A stretch of DNA of 64,000 bases from CAYNZP01 sp964401835 (lineage in GTDB: Bacteria; Planctomycetota; Phycisphaerae; SM23-33): positions 33,502-97,501 of the forward strand of contig CAYNZP010000012.1 in NCBI GenBank assembly GCA_964401835.1, written 5' to 3'. This document shows, in pieces, positions 36,005 to 43,603 of the stretch. The position numbers and the translations under genes are program-made. Within the stretch, counting starts at the first letter, position 1; each line of letters starts with the position of its first letter. Below the pieces are notes generated by a model. It saw only the letters and a list, made by a program, of their open reading frames with translations, was not told the origin of the DNA and searched no databases.

Positions 36005-37291
36005 TTAATCGGGATAGTTATCGGAAATCTGCCAAAAGTTCTCAACTTCCTCGGTTAAAGGCCGGCCGTTTGAGGCGCCGGGGTCAAGATCGTCGCGAAG
36101 CATAAGAATTATGTCAGAACTGACTGCCGGATTGGACCGATAGTAGTCGTGCCCGGTAAAGTTTGACTTCACCCGAGCATTGATAATGGAAATCCGAGGA
36201 ACAGCCTCCAGCCTTTTTTTCTGCTGCGGATTCAGGTCAGATAACCTTAGCTGCCCTACCCGCCCATGCCCCTCAAAGAGCCAATCAGACATGCTCAATG
36301 CCCTGTCCTTAGATGACACATAAACGCTCAGCCTACCCACTCCCTCGTAAAACTTCTCTGCAATTACCCTTTGGCTGGTCACGTCGATGTCCATGTCAGG
36401 GGCTGCGAGAACGACATTGCCGATTTTCAACACCTTCCTTGGGTCCATGCGAGCCCCTCGCACCTCAATAAACAATTCCCGCAAAGCCGACGTCAAAACG
36501 TGCGTTCCGCGGCTGTGGGCAATTAAGTGTATCTTTTCGAGCTGGGGATATTCCGCCAGAACACGTATCAGCTGCTTGAGATGATAGACGGTGAATTCGC
36601 CCGACTCCCGGTCATGGGCATAACCGCGAAAACTCATCCCCCCGCCAGCCGGCCAGGAATACGCGATCGGGACGCCCTGCCGACCCAAAAAGTGCCAATA
36701 TTCGGCAATTACAAACACGCTTTCATCGAAAGAATTGTTGTAGCCGTGGACAAAGATGAATACTTCCTTTTTGGGCGTCTTGGCCAGCCGCCGTTGCAGT
36801 ACTTCGTAAAAGTCCACAAGAATTTCTTTTTTCCGGGCCTCAATAGCGGGGTCCTCTACAACTCCCTGCGGAGTTTTCACAAGTGGGGTCGGTGTTATCG
36901 GCAGCCGGACTTCTTCTTTAAGTGAATGGATTTTCATAGGCAGTGATTTTGACCGCTTTTGTGTAGTACTGTCAGCTACCAGACCCTGCCAGGAAACGTC
37001 ATTGCCGATTTCAACTTCGCATGAACCGAACGCAAGTGACTGGGACCGAAAGCGGCTGTACTCGACAGTACCGCCTGAGTCTTCGATAGGTTTGCGATCA
37101 GTCACATAAAGCACATCAACGATATTGCTCTGGAACTCTTCGGGGACCTGCTCAAAGTTTGCGAGCTTTGAATCAATGTAGATATTTGGCGTAGGCATCA
37201 ACTGCCGTCCGCCACAGCCCGAAACAACCAGACCCGCCAGAACAACCAAAACTAACAGAAGAAACGAACGGAAATGAACGCGGTCTGCCAT
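36005..37291 (-). CDS. Alpha/beta hydrolase lipoprotein (DUF900 type)
   Basis: The 428-residue protein has a lipoprotein signal peptide ending in SGCG (cysteine 26). The hydrolase domain begins at about residue 170 with VFIFVHGYNNSFDES, where the oxyanion HG lies, and has the nucleophile elbow IAHSRGTH (A-x-S-x-G type). This is the DUF900 family of esterase-like proteins. The segment before it, NIVDVLYVTDRKP to SCEVEIG, is typical of the same family. It should sit on the envelope, facing outward or the periplasm-like space. The substrate is unknown. GGGAGA lies six bases before the ATG. It is likely in one transcript with the downstream membrane protein. Confidence 0.9.
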   Translation of the reverse strand: MADRVHFRSFLLLVLVVLAGLVVSGCGGRQLMPTPNIYIDSKLANFEQVPEEFQSNIVDVLYVTDRKPIEDSGGTVEYSRFRSQSLAFGSCEVEIGNDVSWQGLVADSTTQKRSKSLPMKIHSLKEEVRLPITPTPLVKTPQGVVEDPAIEARKKEILVDFYEVLQRRLAKTPKKEVFIFVHGYNNSFDESVFVIAEYWHFLGRQGVPIAYSWPAGGGMSFRGYAHDRESGEFTVYHLKQLIRVLAEYPQLEKIHLIAHSRGTHVLTSALRELFIEVRGARMDPRKVLKIGNVVLAAPDMDIDVTSQRVIAEKFYEGVGRLSVYVSSKDRALSMSDWLFEGHGRVGQLRLSDLNPQQKKRLEAVPRISIINARVKSNFTGHDYYRSNPAVSSDIILMLRDDLDPGASNGRPLTEEVENFWQISDNYPD

Positions 37292-37442
37292 TTTATTTCT
37301 CCCGTATCTGAAGTAAGGGAAAATTCAGACTTCCACCCTGTTAAATATTATTAATATTAAAAAATATTAAAAAGCTTTCGCTTCTGACACACAATAGCCT
37401 GTCCCGGATAAAGTTAGACACAGGAATTATATGGGTGAAAAG

Positions 37443-37476
37443 TATAAAAAAAACTCCCAAAGAGTAATTTGGGAGA
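37443..37476 (-). terminator. Terminator downstream of tRNA-Val
   Basis: On the minus strand CTCCCAAA pairs perfectly with TTTGGGAG around a six-base loop and is followed by seven T residues. It begins nine bases after the tRNA-Val 3' end. Confidence 0.9.
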
Positions 37477-37484
37477 AAAGAAAA

Positions 37485-37558
37485 TGGGCCGTACTGGACT
37501 TGAACCAGTGACCTCCTGCGTGTCGAGCAGGCGCTCTAGCCAACTGAGCTAACGGCCC
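37485..37558 (-). tRNA. tRNA-Val (anticodon GAC)
   Basis: The minus strand folds into a full cloverleaf: acceptor GGGCCGT/ACGGCCC, D arm with AGCTCAGTTGGCTAGAGC, anticodon stem CCTGC/GCAGG, T arm CTGGTTCAAGTCCAG. The anticodon loop is TCGACAC, giving anticodon GAC and A73, both fitting valine identity. Position 33, nearly always U, is C here. CCA is not encoded. Confidence 0.92.
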
Positions 37559-37622
37559 GAAGGCGGATAAATCTACTCAAAGGCTATGTTCTTGTCAAGG
37601 CATCTATTAAAAACCGCAACTC

Positions 37623-37651
37623 TTGACATATCCAGCCCCAGCAAAGATAAT
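37623..37651 (+). promoter_or_regulatory. Strong sigma-70 promoter for tRNA-Gly
   Basis: TTGACA at 37623-37628 and GATAAT at 37646-37651 are spaced by exactly 17 bases. The tRNA-Gly gene begins 60 bases after the -10. Confidence 0.8.
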
Positions 37652-37710
37652 CCGAACCTTGCAACTTCGGCTGTCATTTATTGTATATTATCTGGCGGCG
37701 AAGAAGCTAT

Positions 37711-37784
37711 GCGGGCGTAACTCAATTGGCTAGAGTTCCAGCCTTCCAAGCTGGTTGTTGAGGGTTCGAATCCCTTCGCCCGCT
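37711..37784 (+). tRNA. tRNA-Gly (anticodon TCC)
   Basis: A full cloverleaf is present: acceptor GCGGGCG/CGCCCGC, D arm AACTCAATTGGCTAGAGTT, anticodon stem CCAGC/GCTGG with loop CTTCCAA (anticodon TCC), T arm GAGGGTTCGAATCCCTT. The discriminator base is T, as usual for glycine. CCA is not encoded. A run of T follows the acceptor stem directly and may end transcription. Confidence 0.95.
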
Positions 37785-37945
37785 TTTTTCATGCGCCGAA
37801 AAGCTATTTTCAAGTCAGCTCAATTTCCCTAGCCTATAATAAGATGAATACATAAAAGGGCTTATGAGCTGCAAGACAGCTGGTTTTGTGGCTCGATTCC
37901 CGTTAAGCTAAGGAAAATTCGTTATATGAGATAAGGGGAACAAAA

Positions 37946-39988
37946 ATGGCTTTGAAGAAAATCATGTTCACAGTCGTTTGCCTGACGCTTCTTTTTCAGG
38001 CCCTGCCGAGGCCAGCCAATGCCAACTCGAAAAAAGCCAGTCGAATTGCCAGCTACATCGGTTCAAGGGACGACAGGGGTACTTCGGTTCGAGAATTTTC
38101 GGCCTATTCCTTTGGTGTAGGCAACCTCCAAAAATCCACTCCAGCCAGTGGCGGTGGCGTAATGGGTTCATCCATATACAGGGGAACCAGCACAACTATC
38201 CGCAGAGGCGGTGGCGGCGGATCGGCCGCTGTCGGTCATTCCGCTCTTCTTGGACATCGCCCCGGCACGCAAAAGGCTTATAGCGCGGCTCTTGCGGTTC
38301 CAAAAGTTCGGCACGTTACCAGAGGCGGAACTTCGGTCTATCTCCCAGAATCAACCGAAGACCCCGTAAGTCAGATAAGCGCTCTTGCTGAAACTTTAAA
38401 GGAAAAACGTGAAGAAAGAATAGAAGAAGGCGACTGGCATGTAACCACGCTGGTGCCCGACGTTCCCGGCAGATATCAAGACCTGATGAAAGATGCGGAA
38501 AAAGCCTTCAAAGAAAAAGAGTACGCAGTGGCTGAAGAAGACTATAAAGGTGCGGCTGCCTATTCCGAGGAAAACCCGGGCAGTCTTCTCGGCCTGGCGC
38601 ATACATTCTTTGCCGTCTCAAAAACGTCATATACCAAGAGCGCCCGCAATCTTCGCAAAGTTTTCGAGCAGGTTCCGGAACTGCCAATAGTCGATGTGCA
38701 TCCCAAATATTTCTATGGCGACCCGGAAGATTACACAAAAGACCTCGGTCGGCTCGAGCAGCACATTAAGGAAAATCCGAACGACCCGGACGCCCTGTTC
38801 GTGCTGGCCTACATGAAATGGCGCGACGGCCAGCCGGACCAAACCCGTGAACTCCTCGGCCGAGTTGAGGCAACCGCTAAGAACGAAGAATTAGTCGCTG
38901 CGGCAGAGATATTCCGCAAAGGAATGGAACAAGGCCAGCCCGAAATACCCACCGAAACTGTCGAGATGGCCGAGGCAATAGATTATCCGTCAGCTGGAAT
39001 TAAATTCGCCCTGCCGGCTGGTTTTGAGATCCGCCCGCTTGAACAGAATTCACAGATTGTACTGGCCAAACGGGATGAAGGAACCAAGGACGCTTACGGT
39101 TTCTCAGCCAACGCGTTTCCTGCCGGCAAGGGAGTGACGGCTGACCAGTTCCTGCGTTACTTACTGAAAAATGTCGAGCAAAGGCGGCCGGTCAGCGACC
39201 TTGTTATCGTGGATGAAGCCGCGGTTACATTCAACGACATCAAAGGCGTTGCGCGATATGCAACTTATAAGCATAGCGGCGTCGACTCTGGCGCGTTGGT
39301 CGTGTGTTTCATACGCGAAATACCCACAGAGGAAACGGACCTTTTCATTACATATGTTTTCGTGCTTGAATCCGCCAAAATCGAAATTGAATCCATCGGC
39401 CCGTCGATGGCCAGGATATTGGAAAGCGTCTCTTATACCGATATCAAACGCCCGATTCACCTGCCAATTACTTTTACTACGGAGCCCTTCGAAGATGCCC
39501 GCTTCGGCTATTCCGTAACTCAGCCAGACGGCTGGGTAGGAATGCGTAATGAAAGGGGCGTCGTAACCGGCCGGATCGACTACACTCGTGGCGGCGCCGC
39601 TTCGCCGAGAGTAGAAGTTCTTAAAATTGACATCCCAGCCAATTTGACAAGCGAAGATTGCGTCAAAATGGCTGTGGAAAAGCGAGTCCAGAAAGGTTTC
39701 AAGGTGGAGCTTCTCTCGCATGGTGAGTCCGCCCTTGCCAGCAAGGAAGGCTATCAGTTCTCGGTCCTGAAGACCCGCTCTGCCCAGGAGAAAGCTGACG
39801 AGGCTGCTCCTCCACAAACTCAGGCCGGTGAAAGTTACATCGAAGTTTCTCGTTTCATTCTTTTGCCCAGCGATGATGAAACCCAGAAACTTTACGGCAT
39901 TATTGTCAACTGTCGCGACTGCGATGTGGAAACAGCCAGAGGCATAATGGAAAAGATCGCTTCGACTTTCAGACTTACTGCCGAATAG
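37946..39988 (+). CDS. Secreted TPR-containing protein of unknown function
   Basis: The 680-residue protein has a signal peptide (VVCLTLLFQALPRPANA, cut near residue 27). A glycine-rich low-complexity stretch follows near residues 70-100 (SGGGVMGSS and RGGGGGSAAVG). Residues about 170-300 contain TPR-like helices (LMKDAEKAFKEKEYAVAEEDY and PDALFVLAYMKWRDGQPDQT). The C-terminal half has two similar domains of about 150 residues, each starting with a FA-P-x-G-F/-x-V-T-Q-P-x-G-W-type line (IKFALPAGFEIRP, FGYSVTQPDGWVG) and looking like lipid- or protein-binding beta domains of the PsbP/LpqN kind. No enzyme motif is visible. AAGGGG precedes the ATG. It stands alone. Confidence 0.75.
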   Translation: MALKKIMFTVVCLTLLFQALPRPANANSKKASRIASYIGSRDDRGTSVREFSAYSFGVGNLQKSTPASGGGVMGSSIYRGTSTTIRRGGGGGSAAVGHSALLGHRPGTQKAYSAALAVPKVRHVTRGGTSVYLPESTEDPVSQISALAETLKEKREERIEEGDWHVTTLVPDVPGRYQDLMKDAEKAFKEKEYAVAEEDYKGAAAYSEENPGSLLGLAHTFFAVSKTSYTKSARNLRKVFEQVPELPIVDVHPKYFYGDPEDYTKDLGRLEQHIKENPNDPDALFVLAYMKWRDGQPDQTRELLGRVEATAKNEELVAAAEIFRKGMEQGQPEIPTETVEMAEAIDYPSAGIKFALPAGFEIRPLEQNSQIVLAKRDEGTKDAYGFSANAFPAGKGVTADQFLRYLLKNVEQRRPVSDLVIVDEAAVTFNDIKGVARYATYKHSGVDSGALVVCFIREIPTEETDLFITYVFVLESAKIEIESIGPSMARILESVSYTDIKRPIHLPITFTTEPFEDARFGYSVTQPDGWVGMRNERGVVTGRIDYTRGGAASPRVEVLKIDIPANLTSEDCVKMAVEKRVQKGFKVELLSHGESALASKEGYQFSVLKTRSAQEKADEAAPPQTQAGESYIEVSRFILLPSDDETQKLYGIIVNCRDCDVETARGIMEKIASTFRLTAE

Positions 39989-40006
39989 CGTAAATTTACA
40001 ACAATT

Positions 40007-40534
40007 TTAGAGTTGAGGTTCTTCGAGCGGAACCGGGCAATGCTCGCGCCGGCCGCACGTTTCGCACTTCTGTCCGTTCCAGATTTCGTCGAGCATATCA
40101 ACCACGGGATCGATCAGGGATACATCCTCTGTCCAGATACCTGCCTCGAAGTTTCTGCGCTTTTCACTTTTTGCGCCAAGCCCTGCTCCCGTCAGGTTGG
40201 CTGAGCCGAGATACATCAATGTCCCATCGACAACAACCGCCTTGGCGTGCACACGCGGGCAGCGCCGCATTTCCAGGTTTGGTGGAAAGTTTTCTTTTAG
40301 GGCAGCAATAAACGGGCCGCTCGGAATTCCGCTGTGCAGTAGCCGAATTTCCACGTTCCGCTTGGAAAGTTTTTCAAAGGCGTCCAATATGCTCGCCCCA
40401 CGGCCCCGCTTATCGTCGTTTGGCATATAAACAGCCTTTAGGTTGGCCGTCGCGATAAGCAGCCTGTGGCGGCAGCGGCTAAAAGCCTCTTGGAGAACGC
40501 CGGTAAGATGATCCTGGTTGAGTATTAGCTGCAT
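40007..40534 (-). CDS. Single-HKD phospholipase D-like protein
   Basis: The protein of about 175 residues has one phospholipase D motif, VHAKAVVVDG then YLGSANLTGAG (H-x-K-x4-D followed by the S/N block). Single-motif members form dimers with one composite active site; they include nucleases such as Nuc and Zuc-type endonucleases, cardiolipin synthases having two. The C-terminus adds CETCGRREHC, a likely zinc site. Start: ATG at 40534 gives MQLILNQDHL; a TTG seven codons upstream is possible. There is no signal peptide, so a cytoplasmic nuclease or lipid enzyme is possible. It converges with the secreted TPR protein. Confidence 0.8.
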   Translation of the reverse strand: MQLILNQDHLTGVLQEAFSRCRHRLLIATANLKAVYMPNDDKRGRGASILDAFEKLSKRNVEIRLLHSGIPSGPFIAALKENFPPNLEMRRCPRVHAKAVVVDGTLMYLGSANLTGAGLGAKSEKRRNFEAGIWTEDVSLIDPVVDMLDEIWNGQKCETCGRREHCPVPLEEPQL

Positions 40535-40586
40535 AGGGGATTTATCGGCCGGCAAAGCTGGCAGCCAACAGTAAAGGTGAGAAAAA

Positions 40587-40668
40587 TGGGAGCGGGTGGA
40601 TTCGAACCACCGAAGGCGTCGCCGTCAGATTTACAGTCTGATCCCTTTGTCCACTCGGGCACACTCCC
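40587..40668 (-). tRNA. tRNA-Tyr (anticodon GTA)
   Basis: A class II cloverleaf with a long variable arm: acceptor GGGAGTG/CGCTCCC (one G-T pair), anticodon stem TCAGA/TCTGA with loop CTGTAAA (anticodon GTA), T arm GGTGGTTCGAATCCACC, discriminator A. CCA is not encoded. The long variable arm is usual for bacterial tRNA-Tyr. Confidence 0.96.
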
Positions 40669-40791
40669 AACAAGGCGTAAGAACTTACTCAATTTTATTT
40701 TAGACGTCAAGCTCCTTGTTATATAACAGATTTTCAGATATGCCCACAATTCGAGGGAATCAGCCCGTTTCGGGATAAACTTGCGAATAAA

Positions 40792-41136
40792 CTATTCTGT
40801 CTTGCCGCCCGCCAGTTGCAGCGTCGCCAGGGCTGTTGCTATATCGTTGGTGAACTCGAATATCTTATCAAGCCCGGTAACCATGAAAACGCCCCACACC
40901 TGAGTGTTTACCTCGCACAGGATAAGCCGGCGTTTACTGGAAATCATCATCTTACGCAAACGAAGAAGCTTTGCGACATTCGAGCTGTTGATGAAACCAG
41001 TGGCCGCAAAGTTCAGCACCACGTCCTTTGGCTCATCTTCCAGACTCTCCATCAAGCCGCCGAGATCGTCGGTAAATTGCGGGTCGTCGGACAGTTCCAC
41101 AACGGTGATATTTTCTGACCAGTCTTGAATAGCCAT
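40792..41136 (-). CDS. STAS-domain protein (anti-sigma factor antagonist type)
   Basis: The 114-residue protein is a single STAS domain: FINSSNVAKLLRLRKMM holds the serine that in SpoIIAA/RsbV-type proteins is phosphorylated by an anti-sigma kinase, and KRRLILCEVN forms the next strand. Such proteins switch partner-binding according to phosphorylation. No kinase or phosphatase gene is nearby, so the partner is unknown. GAAAGGA lies eight bases before the ATG. It shares the strand with the downstream tRNA-Tyr and the upstream RNase HII homologue. Confidence 0.9.
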   Translation of the reverse strand: MAIQDWSENITVVELSDDPQFTDDLGGLMESLEDEPKDVVLNFAATGFINSSNVAKLLRLRKMMISSKRRLILCEVNTQVWGVFMVTGLDKIFEFTNDIATALATLQLAGGKTE

Positions 41137-41214
41137 AAGCGTATTCCTTTCAAGCGCCTAACATAGCCAAAGGCGAAATGGCGGTCAATTGTTTACCCCT
41201 AGACATCGCGTGAA

Positions 41215-42216
41215 TTATCTGCTTCTATATATTAATCGTTCATTCAGGCCCAATTGCTTTATTTTAGATTGAATTTCTCCGAAAAAACGCCGGCCGTCCG
41301 TGTAATAGCCCGCCGTGGGTTTCAACTCGTTTACGTGGCCGGCCCAGAACGAATTGAATACCGACATCAACAGCTCACGCAGATATTTGCTCGTCATCGA
41401 GGCCAGCGCGACGGGAAGATGAGAGTCCTCGGCCCCGGTGGCGAAGAAAACCTCAGCCGACTTCTCACCCTCAGTAATACGATATGCACTGAGGTTGTCC
41501 GTTTCCTCGAGAATTTTAAACTTACAGCCGTCCAGTACGCGCTGCAGCTGCGGCAAATAACGCGTCCTGCCGCCCTGCCGGTCAATGTATATCCGCACGA
41601 TTTCGCCAGCAGGCAGCTTGCGGCGCATCTGCCAGATGTGCATCAGCAGTTGGCTGACGAAATTGAAGACAACGGTCGACTTGTTTCGCGTAGCCTCGGC
41701 CATGCGGTTGAACTCGCCGACGAATACCGGCATGGTTCGCAGTGAGACGAGCTTCACCTCAGCCTCCCTCATGCGGTGCTTGAGGGCATTGGCGGAGAGT
41801 TTGAGGCTTACATCGGTAGAACACTTCGGCAAGGTCAGGCCAAGCGCCTCGCTGCAATACCAGGGATAGTTTTTGGCGCCGGCCAAAGTGCCGGGGCTTA
41901 TTAGTTCCAGCAGCCCAGCCAGCGTCTCAGGCAGAGGCTTGGCTGTGGCCAGCATCGTAAGCACGCCCCGCTCGATATGCTCCAGGCCAGCCTTGGACTT
42001 CAGGCCGTGATAGAGCTTCTTACTGTCGCCGATAGCGATTGAGGAAGTCTTGCGGAGTTTTCTGGCAGAGGGCTTTTTGGTAACCGCCCCGCCGAGCAGT
42101 TCCCACATGGAGACATCGACAAGTTCGTTCGGCAGCGACACAGCTGCGGCAGAGACAACCAGAGGCCCCAGTACAGGCCCCAACCCCGCTTCGTCAATGC
42201 CGGCAATTATCGCCAA
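41215..42216 (-). CDS. Enlarged RNase HII-like protein
   Basis: The 333-residue protein opens IIAGIDEAGLGPVLGPLVVSA, the RNase HII signature with catalytic D-E, followed by GDSKKLYH. The third acidic residue fits in RIYIDRQGGR and the fourth in EDSHLPVALASMTSKYLRE, which mirrors the S-I-x-A-K-x-x-R-D block of true RNase HII. All four DEDD positions therefore seem to be present. The family is normally 200-230 residues; the extra hundred or so lie between the second and third motifs (about residues 75-200). It may be a paralogue with a new substrate. The start is TTG at 42216, selected by GGAGA five bases upstream (AAAGGAG context). Confidence 0.8.
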   Translation of the reverse strand: MAIIAGIDEAGLGPVLGPLVVSAAAVSLPNELVDVSMWELLGGAVTKKPSARKLRKTSSIAIGDSKKLYHGLKSKAGLEHIERGVLTMLATAKPLPETLAGLLELISPGTLAGAKNYPWYCSEALGLTLPKCSTDVSLKLSANALKHRMREAEVKLVSLRTMPVFVGEFNRMAEATRNKSTVVFNFVSQLLMHIWQMRRKLPAGEIVRIYIDRQGGRTRYLPQLQRVLDGCKFKILEETDNLSAYRITEGEKSAEVFFATGAEDSHLPVALASMTSKYLRELLMSVFNSFWAGHVNELKPTAGYYTDGRRFFGEIQSKIKQLGLNERLIYRSR

Positions 42217-42290
42217 GAAAATCTCCTTTCCGAGGTTTCATTATAAAGCCCCCGCCGCCAGAGGCAACTTAGTGCGGATATTCAGAGTAC

Positions 42291-42325
42291 AAAAAAGCCC
42301 TTCCCGACCGAAGCCGGGAAAGGCG
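42291..42325 (-). terminator. Terminator of the His-rich membrane protein gene
   Basis: On the minus strand GCCTTTCCCG pairs with CGGGAAGGGC (one mismatch-like wobble) across an eight-base loop, followed by TTTTTTG. It is about 30 bases beyond the stop codon. Confidence 0.85.
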
Positions 42326-42355
42326 AAAGATTAAGATTGTCACTAAACCGAACTA

Positions 42356-42631
42356 TTAGCCGGAGGCCTTGTGGTGGCCATGATGATCATGGCGATCATG
42401 ATGATGGTGATTATGTTTTTTGTGATTCAGCATATAAATGCCGGACTCCTGCATGGCTTTGCGGGCTTTGGCCTTCTTTGCAACCAGCATGTCATAGATG
42501 CGAAGGACCTTGGCGTCAATCTCATCGACCATGAAGTAAAGCCGGCGGAAAAACTTATACGCTACAATGCCTAAAGCTATCAGAGCAATGAAAAGGAATG
42601 TAATCGCGAACCATATCCATGCATCAGCCAT
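42356..42631 (-). CDS. Small membrane protein with histidine-rich tail
   Basis: The 91-residue protein has one membrane segment at residues about 4-24 (WIWFAITFLFIALIALGIVAY), then a basic helix (EIDAKVLRIYDMLVAKKAKAR), then a tail with twelve or so histidines mixed with D and K (NHHHHDRHDHHGHH). Such tails bind nickel, zinc, copper or cobalt. With formate dehydrogenase nearby only at a distance, a metal link is speculative. AGGGAGA lies six bases before the ATG. It lies between the RNase HII homologue and the accessory cassette. Confidence 0.75.
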   Translation of the reverse strand: MADAWIWFAITFLFIALIALGIVAYKFFRRLYFMVDEIDAKVLRIYDMLVAKKAKARKAMQESGIYMLNHKKHNHHHHDRHDHHGHHKASG

Positions 42632-42925
42632 GTCATATCTCCCTGCATCTCACCTCCCCCACAACACAATGATTACTCACGACTTGAACGTACAGAATTG
42701 AATTTTTCGGCAATTTTCTGCAAATGATTGCTTATTATCTACCCGCATTCTAACATCACTTCAACAATGACGACAGGGGGAAATTGCATTTTTATGGGGC
42801 AACGCCCGGAACCTTAGACCATCAATACATGCTGCATAATTTCAATCTATCTCTTGAAGTAAGAAAAACTGAGATGTAATATCTTCCTCAGACAATTCTC
42901 ATCAAGGGCAAAAGGGGCGAAAATC

Positions 42926-43600
42926 ATGAAGAAGGCTGACATGGAAGCGCATCGGGATAAATACCAAACTCTGATGAGTGAGGCTTTATCGGCTGAGCGG
43001 GATGGTCTTTACACTCAAACGGTTGAATTAGCAATATCTTCGTGGGATTACATCGATGGGATGATGCAGTATGAGCGTAAATACAACGATAGTGAATTCG
43101 CAAGCATTCGTGGCATAGACATGATCCTCAAATATGCACCGTTGCTACTCGATTTCACTAACCTAGATAAACTCAAAGACCTACTCAAAAACTTCCGTCG
43201 GATTGAGAAGAACACTTCGGATAGTTTAGATGACAGGCTCTCTCAGGCCAGATCGCGTATGTGGATATCTCATCAACTGTGGAACCACATAGAGCAAAAT
43301 CCTGAAACAAGACAGAGCAAACTTCGACAAACCCTTGGAGGCGATCAGAACCAGTGGCGATCAATAGCAGATGCATGGGAAAAGATGGGATTGCTTCGTC
43401 GTACACAGGAAGACGGCTCTTGCCGATTGGCATTAACCACACGGATGGGTGAATTGATTCAGGGTAAATGTTCAAGCTGTGGGGAAGTCGTCGAGGCACC
43501 GAAGGCCATGTTCCTTGAAAAGACGGCATGCCCAAACTGTCGAAAAATTGTCTTTTTTGTAATTCTTTCACCGAAAACAGAATCTAGTACGAAGGAGTAA
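42926..43600 (+). CDS. Zinc-ribbon protein of an accessory cassette
   Basis: The 224-residue protein has three parts. Residues about 1-110 are all-helical and look like a TPR-like or MalT-type bundle (SEALSAERDGLYTQTVELAI, MMQYERKYNDSEFASIRGID). Residues about 130-180 look like a winged helix (NPETRQSKLRQTLGGDQNQW, then WEKMGLLRRTQEDGSCRLAL). The C-terminus is a zinc ribbon with two CxxC pairs (CSSCGEV and CPNC). The next gene begins three bases after its stop, with a strong Shine-Dalgarno inside its last codons, so the two are co-expressed. I do not know a named family. Confidence 0.78.
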   Translation: MKKADMEAHRDKYQTLMSEALSAERDGLYTQTVELAISSWDYIDGMMQYERKYNDSEFASIRGIDMILKYAPLLLDFTNLDKLKDLLKNFRRIEKNTSDSLDDRLSQARSRMWISHQLWNHIEQNPETRQSKLRQTLGGDQNQWRSIADAWEKMGLLRRTQEDGSCRLALTTRMGELIQGKCSSCGEVVEAPKAMFLEKTACPNCRKIVFFVILSPKTESSTKE

Positions 43601-43603
43601 CTT

